Shown here: one piece after another, positions 1 through 11,370 of the stretch
Position numbering within the stretch: position 1 is the stretch's first letter
Layout: every line of letters starts with the position of its first letter
DNA from: Cochliopodium minus
Taxonomy: Eukaryota; Discosea; Himatismenida; Cochliopodiidae
Direction of reading: 5' to 3'
Assembly: GCA_024220525.1 (NCBI GenBank)
Contig: JAMYWO010000166.1
Span: forward strand, 61,200-91,629
Length of the DNA stretch: 30,430 bases
Made by a program: the position numbers and the translations under genes
The notes under the pieces: model-generated
The model's input: the letters and a program-made list of their open reading frames with translations, nothing else
What the model was told of the DNA's origin: nothing
The model's database searches: none

Positions 1-1608
1 TCTACTTTGTTTTGTTCGATTACAATAGTTTCTATTTTTGGTTCTTCGATCTTTGGATCTACTTTCGGTTCTTCGATGTTTGGAGGTTCTACTTTGTTTT
101 GTTCTGTTTTTTCTGTTTTTTGCGTGCCCTCTTTTGATTTTTTCTTGTCTTGTTTATCTTCTCCTTCCACACCAACAGATTCACCTTTTTCCTTTCCTTC
201 AATCACTATTCCCTCTTTCTCTGTAACAACTAATATTTCTAATTCAGGTTCATCAACAGGTGGGAAAGCGATTTGTATTCTGTTTCCAGTTTTTGGTGCT
301 TTTATAGATTTTTCTTTTTTTATAAAAAATAATTTAATATGAAAAAAAATTTAAAAAAAATTTAAAAAAAATTTTTTTTTTACCTCTCATTTGAAAATCT
401 TTCACGTCTTCTTTCTTTGTTTCTATTTCTTTTACTCTCGAAAATAATTGGACTACTTTTTCGGACTCCAAAACGTCTACATTACTCTTTATAACTTCCA
501 CAGAATCCACCTTTTCGTTTGCTTGGTTTTCAGGGTTTCTTGGCAATGTTGAAACTTTCTGACCTTCTTCTTCTTTAGAGATACTGAAATTATGTTCACC
601 AATACTTTTACTTCCAATTTTGCTTCTTCCATAGTAAGGCTCTTCACGATCTCCCCATTCTCTTTCATACTCATAAGAAACGCATTTTTCGGGGTCGTAT
701 GGCTTTAAGTCATTGATCACCACATCTTCATTGGATTCAGTGATGATTCCTGTTTTATTGTTTGTTTTGACAGGTTTTTTTATTTTGATTACAGGTTTTT
801 TTTCAATAGAAGGTTCTTCTTGAGGATCTTCTTGAACATTTGTGTTGTTTTCTATGTTTTCATTGAGGGTATCCTTCTTAATGGTCAGTGCTATTTAAAT
901 TAAAATGAAAAGATTAAATCTATTTTTTCTTTTTTTTTTTTTTTACACGATGACATCATGGATTGAGATAAAGATATATTTCCAGATAAAATTCCCTTTT
1001 CTTTTGATTCAAAGAAGAATGTCTTGAATTTCTTCAAATAAAAAGTAATATGATTTCAAATTTGAAAGGATATTTTATTTTTTATTGAATAATACCTTGA
1101 AATCCAATCCTTTTCATCATATTACATAATATTAATTCAATTTGGATCAAATTTATTAATTATATTTTATACCTTTGTTTTCTTGATCAATTTCCCTATA
1201 ATTTGTGGGAAATATTAAAATAATTTTTAAATTGAAATTTTGAAATGATTTATATCTCTTACTTCAAAAGCTCTTCGGCCTCATTTTGATTATATTCAAG
1301 ATCTATTTCTTTGGCAATTGTTTGGAGAATCTTCAATGCTGTTTCTTTGGTGATTTGATTGGTTTTCTTCGATTCATATTTCTCGAAAATCTCTATTGAT
1401 CAAAATATAATTAATTTAGAAAGATATTTGATCAAATTCTTTGTTTTGCCTTTAAATTTTTTTGAATCAATTTCCTTTCCTTTTTTCAATCCAAATTTAT
1501 TTCCCTATTTTGATTGAAATTTAACGAATATAAATTTGAAAAAATGGTAAAATTTACCATCAACAAATGATCTTCCCAATTAAAGAAAGATTCAATTAAA
1601 TTTGGTTT
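1..1608 (-). CDS. EF-hand protein with long acidic Lys/Glu/Pro-rich tail (partial, runs off left edge)
   Basis: I assembled seven exons by GT-AG sites and matching phase: about 1608-1558, 1390-1263, 1195-1173, 1109-1096, 1031-947, 890-384 and 298-1. The first part reads HLLM-IFEKYESKKTNQITKE and LLKEIDQENKG-LDFKKF, which matches a pair of EF-hand helices and loops. The second loop begins DQENKG, so Ca2+ liganding may be weak. Exons 890-384 and 298-1 encode a low-complexity tail rich in Lys, Glu and Pro with repeats such as VEPPNIEEPKVDPKIEEPK. Exons of 23 and 14 bases are needed to complete the second EF-hand, and every junction keeps frame. The N-terminus is unresolved: the LIESFFNWEDHLLM segment has no ATG, and an upstream ATG at 1641-1639 is separated from it by two in-frame TAA codons inside poly-A runs. 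The gene is divergent from the RCC1 gene at 1701. A calcium-sensor role is inferred from the fold only. Confidence 0.75.
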
Positions 1609-1700
1609 TTTTTATTATTTTTTTGTTTTTTCTTTTTTCATTTTTTTATATTTATATTTTTATTTTTTTTAACTGAAAGGTATCAAATTTAAATAAAAAA
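1609..1700. promoter_or_regulatory. Divergent intergenic region
   Basis: About 90 bases separate the apparent start region of the EF-hand gene (-) from the ATG of the RCC1 gene (+). It consists of T-rich then A-rich runs (TTTATTATTTTTTTG, TTTATATTTATATTTT). It must hold promoter elements for both genes, but I see no distinct motif beyond TATA-like stretches. Confidence 0.3.
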
Positions 1701-2651
1701 ATGAGCAATTTGTCTTCAAGTACCTTTATATACACTGGTAAAGAAAAATCAAGGAAGATATAATTTTGAAAATTCATTTTTTTTTCTTGATAGGGGATGG
1801 GAGATTGATAGTATTTGGTAAGTACATATCGATATCCAATTTGAAATCAAACATCCATAATTTACCAATATATTGATGGATAGGTGTAAATTCTTGTGGG
1901 TAAAATAAAATCAAACATTATATGATTATAATCACATTATAAACTTTTATAAACAATATCATCCAATCATTCTTTTTGTATAATGCAGGCAATTGGGTAA
2001 ATTTTTTTTTCAATTCTTTTCTCAAATATTTCCTCACCCTCCATTTGGAATATAGGATCGGGAGATTCAGAAGATAAAAATACTCCACACTTGGCAATGA
2101 AAGATCCATCAATATCAATAATAGCAAGAGGAGGATGGTATGCAATAGAAAATATAGCTCTTAAAAAAAATTATAATCTTTCATAAATTTCAATATCAAT
2201 CAATAAAAGGCACACGTAAAAGATATTTCTTCATTTTGAATTCTTTAAATATTTATTTATATGAAATATAATTATTAATAGAGCGATATATAAATCAGAA
2301 TGTGATGAATTATTAGTATATGGAGATAATATTTGTGGTAAATGGAATCAAAAATATTCCAAACAAAAAAAATACAAAAAAAAATTTTTTTTTTTTTTTG
2401 AAGGACAACTTGGGTTGGGAAGTCATGTAAAAATCAAAAAAAATTAAATAACCTTTTTTTAAAAATAAAAAAGGTGAAAGAAAAACATGATCCAGTGATG
2501 ATGATGGTAGGACAAAAGATAAAAGATGTTGCACTGGGTGCAAGGTATAAATAATCTTGTTTTTTAATTTTGTTTGTTAATTTTTTTTATCCAAATTTAA
2601 TTTTATTTTTATTTTTATTTTATTTTATTTTTATTTTTATTTTTATTTTTA

Positions 2652-2682
<31 letters not shown>

Positions 2683-4802
2683 AAATAAAATTTAATTTAT
2701 TTATTCAATTTTTTCGAATTTTCACTCATTAATTTTTAGCCACACACTAGTTTATAAGCAGGACGGAGATTTGATTGGATTTGGTAACAAATGAACTCTA
2801 GTTTTTTATTTTAAAAAAAATTTAATTAACAAAATTATCAAAAAAGGGGATAATACTAACGGACAACTATGTAAAAAAAAATAAACTTCAATTTATCATT
2901 TTTTAATTTTTTATTTTTTAATTTTTTAATTTTTTAATTTTTTAATTTTTTAATTTTTTAATTTTTTAATTTCGATTTTTTAAATTTTTTTTTATTTCAG
3001 CAAATAATGATAAGATATTATACACCCCAGGACTGATAATGAATGATAGGGAAATAAAGTCCATTCATTGTGGAGAGTCTCATTCTTTTGTTTTGAAATA
3101 TGATGGAACTTTGCTAGGATTTGGTTCGAACGTAAAAAAAAAAAATTTGTTAAATAAAATACAATAAAAATCAAAACTTTAAAAACTAAACATGAAAAAC
3201 AAAAATCAAAAAAAATTAATTATCAAAAATTAAAATATTAAAAATAAATCAAAAAAAAATGAAATAAAAAAATAATTAGCTTTGCGGTGAACTGGGATTG
3301 AATTCACTCCAAAATTTTTTTGTCCCACAAGAAATAATGAAAGGCGAAAACATCATTAGTGTCACTTGTAAAAAAAAAAAAAAAATTTCAAATTTTTTAA
3401 AAAATGAAATCTAGGTGGGCAGTATTTTACTTATGTGTATAAAAGCAACGGAAATTTGTTGGGATTTGGATCCAATAATTGTAAAATTTATCAATTATTT
3501 TTTATTATTTTTTATTATTTTCAATATTTTAATTTTTAATTTTTTTTTAAATAATTTAATTTTTTAATTTTTTAATTTTTTAATTTTTTAATTTCTTTTA
3601 AACAATTTTTAATTTTTAATATTTTTTAATTTTTTAATTTTTTAATTTATTAATTTATAAATTTATTGATTAATTTATTTTTTGTTATAAATATATTTTT
3701 TGAATAATTTTTTAAATAAATTTTTTTTGCAGCTGGCATTTTGGGAAAAAACGGATCTATTGTTGCCGCACCCGTTTTGTTGTTGAATGATCCTAATCTC
3801 GTCTCCATTTCATGTGGAAAAGAACACGCTATGTTGTTAAGAGATAATGGTGAAAAATTAAAAACAATCTTAAAAGATAAAAATAAAAATAATATTAAAA
3901 TAAAAATTCAAAAAAATAAATTCAGAAAAATAAATTCAGAAAAATAAATTAAAAAAAATAATTAAAAAAAATAAAAAATTAAAAAATCAAAATTAAAAAA
4001 TAAAATTAAAAAATAAAAGTAAAAATAAAATAATTTTAAAAGATAAAGATAAAAAATTAAAAAATTAAAAAATCGAAATCAAAATAAATTAAAAAAAATA
4101 AAATTAAAATAAAACAATTTTAAAAAACAAAAATTAAAAAAAAATAGGAGAAGTTTTGGTAATAGGTTCAAACTCGTGTGGTAATTAATACATTGTTCTA
4201 CTCTCAAAAAAAAAAAATTTAATTTCGGATTAGGTCAACTAGGACTTGGAGATGAACAAAACAGGCAAAAAAAAAAAAAATAAAAATCAAAAAAAAAAAA
4301 TTCAAATCTTTTTTTGAATTTAGGGACACCTTCACAGTCTTGATGAAAGATCCTAACGTCTTACAAGTCAAGTGTGGATGGAATCATTCAGCAATCTACA
4401 AAAAGTAATTCAAAAAAAAAAAAAAATTTCTTAAAAAATTTTCAAAAATTATTAAATAATTTAATAAAAAATAATATTCAAAAAAATTTTTTCAAATTAA
4501 AATTTTTTTTCAGCAATGGAGATCTTTTCATTTTTGGAAGTTCAACTTTTGGCTGCTTGGGTACTGGAAATTCAAATGACCTCAACACTCCTTTTTTGTT
4601 AATGAACGAGCCCAATATCTCCATCCTTATGGCTGGCAAAAAAAGGCAGATTTGGAATCCTGAATCTCACAAATATATGGACAGAGACTTTAGAATTTTG
4701 GTGCATCGCTTCTTGTTGGCTTTGAAATTTATTCAGTCGAAAACACAAATTAAAATACCAAAGTTTGTATTGTTCGAGATAATTAAAAAATTGTCTCTTT
4801 GA
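1701..4802 (+). CDS. RCC1-repeat (beta-propeller) protein, 18 exons
   Basis: Exons: 1701-1737, 1794-1817, 1884-1899, 1989-1996, 2056-2137, 2282-2337, 2404-2426, 2474-2544, 2740-2783, 2847-2870, 3001-3131, 3280-3367, 3415-3480, 3733-3849, 4148-4180, 4234-4264, 4324-4404, 4514-4802. They sum to 1221 bases, an exact multiple of three, or 406 residues. Repeated blades show the RCC1 pattern: GDGRLIVFGVNSCGQLGSG, CGQLGLGSH, DGDLIGFGDNTNGQL, CGESHSFVLKYDGTLLGFG, NGNLLGFGSNN, CGKEHAMLL, IGSNSCGQLGLGDE, CGWNHSAIYK. The C-terminus (about residues 355-406) is not a blade but a helical tail with WNPESHKYMDRDF and IPKFVLFEIIKKL; I believe such tails recur on amoeba RCC1 proteins. RCC1 propellers act as exchange factors or protein-binding platforms; the partner here is unknown. 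Two oddities: the exon 5/6 join gives a TGA at codon 56 by strict GT-AG splicing, and the intron after 4264 begins GC. Confidence 0.85.
2597..4146. repeat. Simple-sequence introns of the RCC1 gene
   Basis: The longer RCC1 introns are low-complexity arrays: ATTTT/TATTTTT units at about 2597-2682, TTTTTTAA units at about 2892-2972 and 3549-3650, and A-rich AAAAATTAAAA runs at about 3855-4146. The strand bias flips from T-rich to A-rich between introns of one gene. I see no gene in them. Confidence 0.8.
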
Positions 4803-4839
4803 TTCCTTTATTCTAGAAAATTTTTTTTTTGAACAATAG

Positions 4840-5040
4840 AAACTTATCCCATGCTTCTCTTCAAAGGAATCAAAGAGATCTACTCGGAGAAATTCATTTG
4901 AAGTTCATCCCCAAATTCCTCTGTGTGCAAGTTGATCTCAATCATAGATGAAACTGCATATATTCGAATATCAACAAATTCTATCAATCAAAATTTCCTT
5001 ATTCATCCAAATTTGAAATAGAAAGTAATCAATGCTTTAA
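4840..5040 (+). pseudogene. Relic of a Stealth-family last exon (CR4 region)
   Basis: After an acceptor-like AATAG, one frame reads MLLFKGIKEIYSEKFI and then stops. The neighbouring frame continues KFIPKFLCVQVDLNH, and after a TGA, NINKFYQSKFPYSSKFEIE. This matches the last exon of the Stealth genes downstream, for example KFLCIQDDLDYN followed by NFYRQFFPNPSPFEL and MLYFSGIKDL. The second acidic residue of the QDDL motif is changed (QVDL), and there is at least one frameshift and one stop. No upstream Stealth exons (CR1-CR3) precede it, because the RCC1 gene ends 38 bases earlier. It is a dead host gene fragment at the 5' edge of the Stealth array. Confidence 0.75.
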
Positions 5041-6004
5041 ATGAAAGAGGTCAAAAGATTTCTTTCTAAATGTATTTGATGTTATTTCTTTTTTTTTTTG
5101 ATTTTTTCAAAAAGAATTGAAAAAATTACAATTTTGATCATACTCTCTAAATTGTTGCTATTTCATAGCCTACTTTTTCCAATTTTTCAAAACAAAAGAA
5201 ATATAAAGTTAAATTCAAATGAGATATAAAGTTACTAATTCTTAAAGCTAGAATGCAAATCTTTTATTTCTTCACAATTTGGATCAGAATCAGATTTTTG
5301 TGAATGAAAGATTTTGAAACAATTCTTTGATTTAAAGAAAATTGATCTTTCTTCTTTTTTAGACTTTGGGAAGGGGGATCCGATCACGTCTTGTATTTAG
5401 TTGAAATTTTGCTCTCCCTTAATTCTTCAATTTCTTTTTATTTTAATTTTAAAAATTAATTATTTTTGGATCTGCGGATATAATTTTACTTTTTTAATTT
5501 TCAAGTCTTAACTATTAAAAACTAATTTTTGAATCAAATTCTTTCTCCCATTTGCTATTTCTCAAAATAATTTATTCAACCAAATATAAAAAATTTTAAA
5601 TGTTCTCTATTTATTTTCACTGATTCTTATTTATTTCCAATTTGAATCAAATAAAAAAAAAAAACAATAATTTTGAATCAATACAGTAAAAATGAACCAA
5701 AATTTTTGCAAAATCTTTCATCAATTTCTTCTTTCATTTTTTGGTGAGGATCTTATTTTTAAAAAAAATTTAAATTTGGATCCAAAATATAAAAAAAAAT
5801 AAGTTTCCTAAAAAAAAAAAAAAATATTAAAAGTATCTTTGTACCATTCTTCAATTTTTTATTGAAGAAATTGTTCTCAAACATACCTAAAATATATAAA
5901 AAGTCAATTGAAAGTAAATAAATTTTAATTAATAAAATTAAAAAATAAAAATAAATTTAACCATCAATATCAAACATAAAAAAAATCAATCAGTGAAAAA
6001 AATC
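5041..6004. other. Intergenic, no gene seen
   Basis: Very AT-rich spacer with scattered GGATC-containing stretches and poly-A or poly-T runs. I find no exon with supported splice sites and no RNA gene. The last 100 bases are A-rich and lead into the ATG of the next Stealth gene, so the promoter and 5' leader probably lie here. Confidence 0.5.
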
Positions 6005-7826
6005 ATGTCACAAACTAAAATGAAAGTTAGTCCAATACTGATGTGGTTCATTTTGATATATTTTTTCATTATGACATCTATATTGCTGTACTTTATAATG
6101 TTTTACAATAATGAAGGAAATACAGTGATAGGAGCAGATATGGAATTGAAATCATATCCAATGAAAAATAGAAAAGGTATAATACTCTGATCATTAAAAA
6201 ATATATATATATTTTTTTTTTTTAAATCTTTGAAGAGGAGGAAATAAATCAAATAAGGAAAATAAAAATTTATTAAGATTTTTTATTTCCTCATTTATAT
6301 ACTTTCTAAATCAAATATTCATTTTAAATTTTCTTATAATAAAAAAAGGAATAAGGATAGAACCAAGCAAAAAGTTCAAACATCTTGATTGGAGGAGAGC
6401 TGCACCTAGGAAACAAGAAACTCCCGATCCGGATACCGATCCCTACGCAAATCCTTCCCAAGAAATTAAAAAGAAGAAAACCAAACGTACCATCATTAAT
6501 CCTGAAATACTCAGTGATGATTATAAGGTAGATATCGTTTACACATGGGTAAATGGGAGTGATCCTTTATTTCTAAAGAATTTGAATGAAGCTCTCAAAA
6601 CCCATAAAAATCTCAATGAGAATGGTAATTTTTATAATAGTATTAATTTTAATTTAATAAATTTTAATTTATTTTTAATTCAATTTATTTTATAATTTAG
6701 AATATAAATCTGCAAGATATAATAATCGAGATGAATTGAAGTATTCATTGAGAAGTATTGAAAAGTATTTTGATTGGTACAATAACATTTACATAGTTAC
6801 TAATGGACAAATACCCAGTTGGTTGAACACAAGCCATCCAAGAATAAAAGTTATCACACATCAAGAAATTTTCCTAAACAAAAAAGATCTCCCAACTTTC
6901 TCATCTGTTGCAATTGAATCCCATATACATCGTATTCCTGGTCTATCTGAAGAATTCATCTATTTAAACGATGATATCATGTTTGCTGATCATATCAAAA
7001 AAGATGATTTTGTTTCAAAACATGGATATTTAAAAGTATATGGATGTTGGGAATCTCCAAGAGGTAAACAAAAGAATATTCAAACAAAATTTTAAAATTT
7101 TTTTTTTTTCAATATTTTGATTTTTCACCGAAAAAAAAAATTAAAAAAAAATATTTATATATTTAAATCTTTTTCTAAATTTAGGATCTGAAAACTCTAA
7201 AAGTGACAACTTTGGAAATTCAATGAGATACGTCAATAGATTATATGATTACTACTTTGGTTTTAAAATGAGACAGGTTATTTGCCATACTCCTCATTTT
7301 TTAAAGAAGAGTGTGATCAACGATCTTCAATACGCTTTTGTTGAGGAATACAAAAAAACTTCTTCTCACAAATTCAGAGCAAATGATGACATGCAATTTG
7401 CTTTCTCGTAAGAAAATTTTTTTACAAATTTATTTATAATTTTTAAAAATATATAATTCTTAAATAGAAATTTCATTATGTTTCAACAATTAATTTTTTT
7501 TTTTCTTCCGAAATCATAGATACTTCCACTTTTTGATTTGGCAAAAAAAATATCTTTATATTGATTATAATCCTGGCCAACAACTAATTTTTTCGGGGAT
7601 CAAAATAATTGGTGAAAATAAAAAAAAATTCGAGGAGAGAATAAGTCAAAATGATTACAAATTTGTTTGTATCCAAGATGATCTCAGCTACAAAGATGAT
7701 CCAAGTGATTATCAAGAATACATTGAGAAATTTTATAATTCTAAATTCCCTTCTCCTTCACAATTTGAGTTGGCGGATGGTCACCACAACTCTCATTTGT
7801 ATATTAACGAGACCATCACTATTTAA
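6005..7826 (+). CDS. Stealth-family phosphotransferase (GNPTAB/Gpt-like), type II membrane protein
   Basis: Five exons, 6005-6176, 6349-6624, 6701-7063, 7185-7407 and 7520-7826, give 446 residues. The start at 6005 is followed by a membrane segment (about residues 11-34, LMWFILIYFFIMTSILLYF) and a polar stem. The four Stealth conserved regions are in order: CR1 VDIVYTWVNGSDP (about 118); CR2 DELKYSLRSIEKYFDW, IYIVTNGQIPSWLN, LPTFSSVAIES and IYLNDD (about 150-245); CR3 VICHTPHFLKKSV and TSSHKFRANDDMQFAFS; CR4 KFVCIQDDLSY. Family knowledge: Stealth enzymes transfer sugar-1-phosphate (GlcNAc-1-P in animal GNPTAB and Dictyostelium Gpt proteins) to glycans, with the active site facing the Golgi lumen. 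The actual donor and acceptor here are inferred. It is the first complete member of the + strand array; CR1, CR2, CR3 and CR4 fall on separate exons, as in the other members. The ACACATGG CR1 codons and intron phases match its paralogues. Confidence 0.93.
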
Positions 7827-8285
7827 TTTTTTTATTAATTTATTTATTAAAAAACCACTTTTTTTATTGTATTATATTAAATTTGGGTCATCCTAAATTC
7901 ATCCTTTTATGGGAAAATATTTTGAATTTTGGTTTTTAATTGAATTTGAGTAGAACACTTTGAATCTTGTTATTTGATCTTTACAATTTTCACAAAAAAA
8001 AAATCAACAAATATAAAACTTTCTTGATTCTACTTTTGATTAAATGTTTAATAGAAAACTTTTTAAGTTCCTCCCTTTTTTTTAGATACATCTTTCTATA
8101 CTCCCTATGTGATAGAATAAAAATAAGCCTTCCAAGTTTCCTAAAAAAATAAAAATGGGATCTTAATTTTCAAATTATTTAAAAAAATATATTTAAATTA
8201 AAAAAAAATAAAAAATAAAAAAAAAAACTCAATTCTTGAAGCAAAATTAATTATTTTTGGAAAGAAAAAAAAAAAAACTGATTGG
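7827..8285. other. Intergenic between two Stealth genes, no gene seen
   Basis: Short AT-rich spacer ending in an A-rich tract just before the next ATG. A 61-codon open frame at 7967-8152 has no family features and looks like chance. Confidence 0.5.
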
Positions 8286-9792
8286 ATGAGACTTTATCAT
8301 TGGATTATTTTTGTGATGATCTACTTTCTTATTAACCTCATTATATTTTTATATATGATCATCAACAAAGATAAAAAAGAAGAGGCCTTCCGACCCTTAA
8401 TTAAACTGAAAAAAATTACAATGTTGAATAGGGAGATATTCAATGATGATACAAAGGTGGATATAGTGTATACGTGGGTGAATGGAAGTGATCCCGAATT
8501 TATTGAAAAATTGAATAAAGAATTAAAGACCGAGAAATATAAACATCTGTATGATAATGGTAATATTACAAATAAAAACAAAAATAATTCAAGATCATCT
8601 CAAAGATAAATATATTGAAAATTTTTATTTTATTCGCCTATTTGAGAATATAAAAAAGCAAGGTATAATGATGGAGATGAATTAAAATATTCGTTGAGAA
8701 GTGTTGAAAAATATTTTGATTGGTACAATAAAATCTATATAGTAACAAATGGACAAATACCAAGTTGGTTGAACACAAGCAATCCAAGAATAAAAGTGAT
8801 TACACATCAAGAAATCTTCCTAAACAAAAAAGATCTCCCAACTTTCTCATCTGTTGCAATTGAATCGAATATACATCGTATCCCTGGTCTATCTGAAGAT
8901 TTCATCTATTTAAACGATGATATCATCTTCGGAAGCAAAATAGAAAAGTCTGATTTCTTCACACCTGATGGGAAGCACAAAATCTACACTTGTTGGAAAT
9001 CTCCCAGAGGTAAATAAAAGAATTTTGCGAAAAAAAGACATTATAAAGAATATTCTCTGAATAATATTGAATATATTTTGAATAATTTATTTTCTTATAT
9101 TTTATACAGTGAAACTGATTCAATCAAGGGATGCATTTGGTAATTCGATGATCTTTGTCAACAAATTGTATGATACGATGTTTGGATACACCCAAAGGAG
9201 GGTCATCTGCCACATGCCCAATTATATAAAGAAAAGTGTCCTTGAAGATCTCCATGATACATTCCCAAAAGAGTTCGAGAGAACATCATCAAACAAATTT
9301 AGAGCACATGAAGACATGCAGTTCAGTTTTTCGTAAGAAAATATTTTTTTGAAAGTATAATACGTTTTTATGAAGATATATAATCCATTATATCTATTTA
9401 TATGTTGATTTTATAAAGATTTTATATTCTAAAATTGAATTTATTTAATATTCGTAAAAATAAAATTCTCCGAACAGCGGAAAATATATTTAATTTTTAT
9501 TTATTTTTATAAATAAAAACTTTACAAAAAAAGATACTATCATTATTTGATCAGCAAAAAGCAATATTGGACTGTTGAAGTTGATCCCAAGAACCAACTC
9601 TACTATAAGAGTATTGGTAGTATCTACAAACACAAATCCTTTGAAGAAGATCCTGCATTCAAATCCACCATGCCAAAGTTCATGTGTTTGCAGGATGATG
9701 TTGATGGAGATGATGCTTTTGGCATTAAAAACTATTTCGTTACTTTTTTCGAATCCAAGTTTCCAGATCAATCTCAGTTCGAAAAAGTTTAA
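8286..9792 (+). CDS. Stealth-family phosphotransferase, short-stem paralogue
   Basis: Four exons, 8286-8559, 8647-9009, 9110-9332 and 9534-9792, give 372 residues. The membrane anchor (about residues 6-27, WIIFVMIYFLINLIIFLYMI) and CR1 (VDIVYTWVNGSDPEFIEKL, about residue 58) share one exon, with a much shorter stem than the previous gene. CR2 has LKYSLRSVEKYFDWYNK, LPTFSSVAIESNIHRIPG and FIYLNDD; CR3 has RVICHMPNYIKKSV and TSSNKFRAHEDMQFSFS; CR4 has KFMCLQDDVDGDD. The CR2 exon (363 bases) and CR3 exon (223 bases) have exactly the lengths of the upstream paralogue, which supports the splice sites. The stem exon of the previous gene has no counterpart here. The predicted role is the same: sugar-phosphate transfer in the secretory pathway. 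Confidence 0.93.
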
Positions 9793-10050
9793 AAAAAAAA
9801 ATTTGTTTCAAAATTGTATTTAATTAAAGCTTTATTTATTTATTTATTTTGTTTTTTTACTTTTCTTTTTCTTTTCAATATTTAAAAATATTTTTTTTTC
9901 AACTTTGAGGAAACATTGTTTGCTTTGAAATGGAAAGTTTTAAAGATAAAAATCTCAATAAAATAAATGATTTTTTTTTTTTTTTATTTTATTGTGTTAA
10001 AATAAATGTGTCATCATCCAGACACAATAAAAAAAAAAAAAATTGAGAGA

Positions 10051-11156
10051 ATGAACAAGAAATGTAATATTATCTTCTTGTTTATTTTAATGATTATCTT
10101 TGTCAGTATATCAATTATCATTTTTTTTAGAATTGATAATGGAGTTGAATCAAAAATAGGAATCCCTTCAAGACCCAAAATATGTATTGCATCACAGGAT
10201 AGCAGATTCTCAGCTGAAATGTTGGATTTATTTGAATCTAAAAATCTAAACGATATAAAGAGTAAATGGGAAGAGATAAAGAAATCAGGGATGGAAATAA
10301 ATATGATGATGAAATTTGCACTGATGAACACATATTATTCTTTAAAATTCAAAATGCCCTTTTTGGCATCGAATGGATCAAGATATAAAGATAAATTAAA
10401 AAATAGAGAAATTCATTGGTTCAAGATTGATTACGTTATAGATTTAATGAAAGAGAGGAAAGATTGTGATTATATATTTTGGTTGGGTAAAATTTTATGC
10501 GACAAGAACAATTCTAATTTTAAAGAATTTTATTTTTTTGATTCAAATTTTTAATTAAATAATTTTCAGATTCAGATGTATACCTTTGGATGTCCAATCA
10601 AACAATAGATTTGTACGATTTCTTTTCCGCACAACAAATCGCCCCAGAGAACACAAACTATATTACCTTCAATGAAGAAAGAATCAAAAGAAAAGGATAC
10701 TACCCCCTCGAAGAACAACCACAAGTAATGATCATTGGTTTGAACGGAGTGAACAAGAAGCAAGATTACAAAAATTATGTGGGATATCCCTTTCCCTACT
10801 TTAAGATCACCGAATATCTTTGCTCTGGTGTTTGGTTGATCAAAAACAATAGGAAAGGTCTCGATTTGTTGGAAAATTGGAGAAATCCCTCTCCTCTAAT
10901 GCTTGATAGGTTTAAATTCGCCAATATTGAAAACATTTATAAATCTTTTGCCAAGAAGCACAGTTATGAACAAATCGCCATGAATAGATTCATCCACAAG
11001 TATTATGAGTCTTCTATTCTCGTGTATGCGTTTGAGGACTTTGACAGCCCTGTTGGCGCTTTTCTTAGGCATATGTGGTCAGGAAATAGGGCGAGACACA
11101 AACTTATTTATGATGATAACTTTCTATTTGTTCTCAAATCTATTTATTCAAATTAA
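10051..11156 (+). CDS. Type II membrane glycosyltransferase, GT34 (GMA12/MNN10)-like
   Basis: Two exons, 10051-10486 and 10570-11156, give 340 residues. The ATG at 10051 is preferred over 10006 because it places a basic start (MNKKCN) before the membrane segment at about residues 5-28. The lumenal part has KICIASQDSRF, a helix ending YYSLKFKMPFLASNG, then DYIFWL-DSDVYLW, a DXD-type metal and nucleotide-sugar site (about 146-148) split by the intron. Later come YLCSGVWLIKNN and GLDLLENW, which align with the 'LNxGxFLIRN...LDxW' motif of GT34 galactosyl- and mannosyltransferases, and YEQIAMNRFI, in place of the DQ-containing helix. Family assignment is from these motifs only; a related GT-A family is possible. 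It lies in line with the Stealth array on the same strand and probably acts in the same secretory glycan pathway. Confidence 0.75.
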
Positions 11157-11370
11157 AATAAACCTTTTAATTAAGAAAATCCAAACATCCAAATGAGAAG
11201 AAGAAATTAAAAAACAAAAAGGGAGAGATAGTTTCCCATTCCTCTTGCATCTTTTGAAGATTAGTACGAAAAATGGATATGATTTCATTAAATTTTGGTT
11301 AATTGATTTAAATTTTACAAGATAATGAAGCGAAAAAAAGAAATTTTTGAAGAAATAAAAAAAATCTAAA

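Noticed and set aside
7-342. Open frame on + (111 codons) at the left edge
   Set aside because: It is the complement of the acidic Lys/Glu/Pro-rich exon of the EF-hand gene, whose exon phases on the - strand agree.
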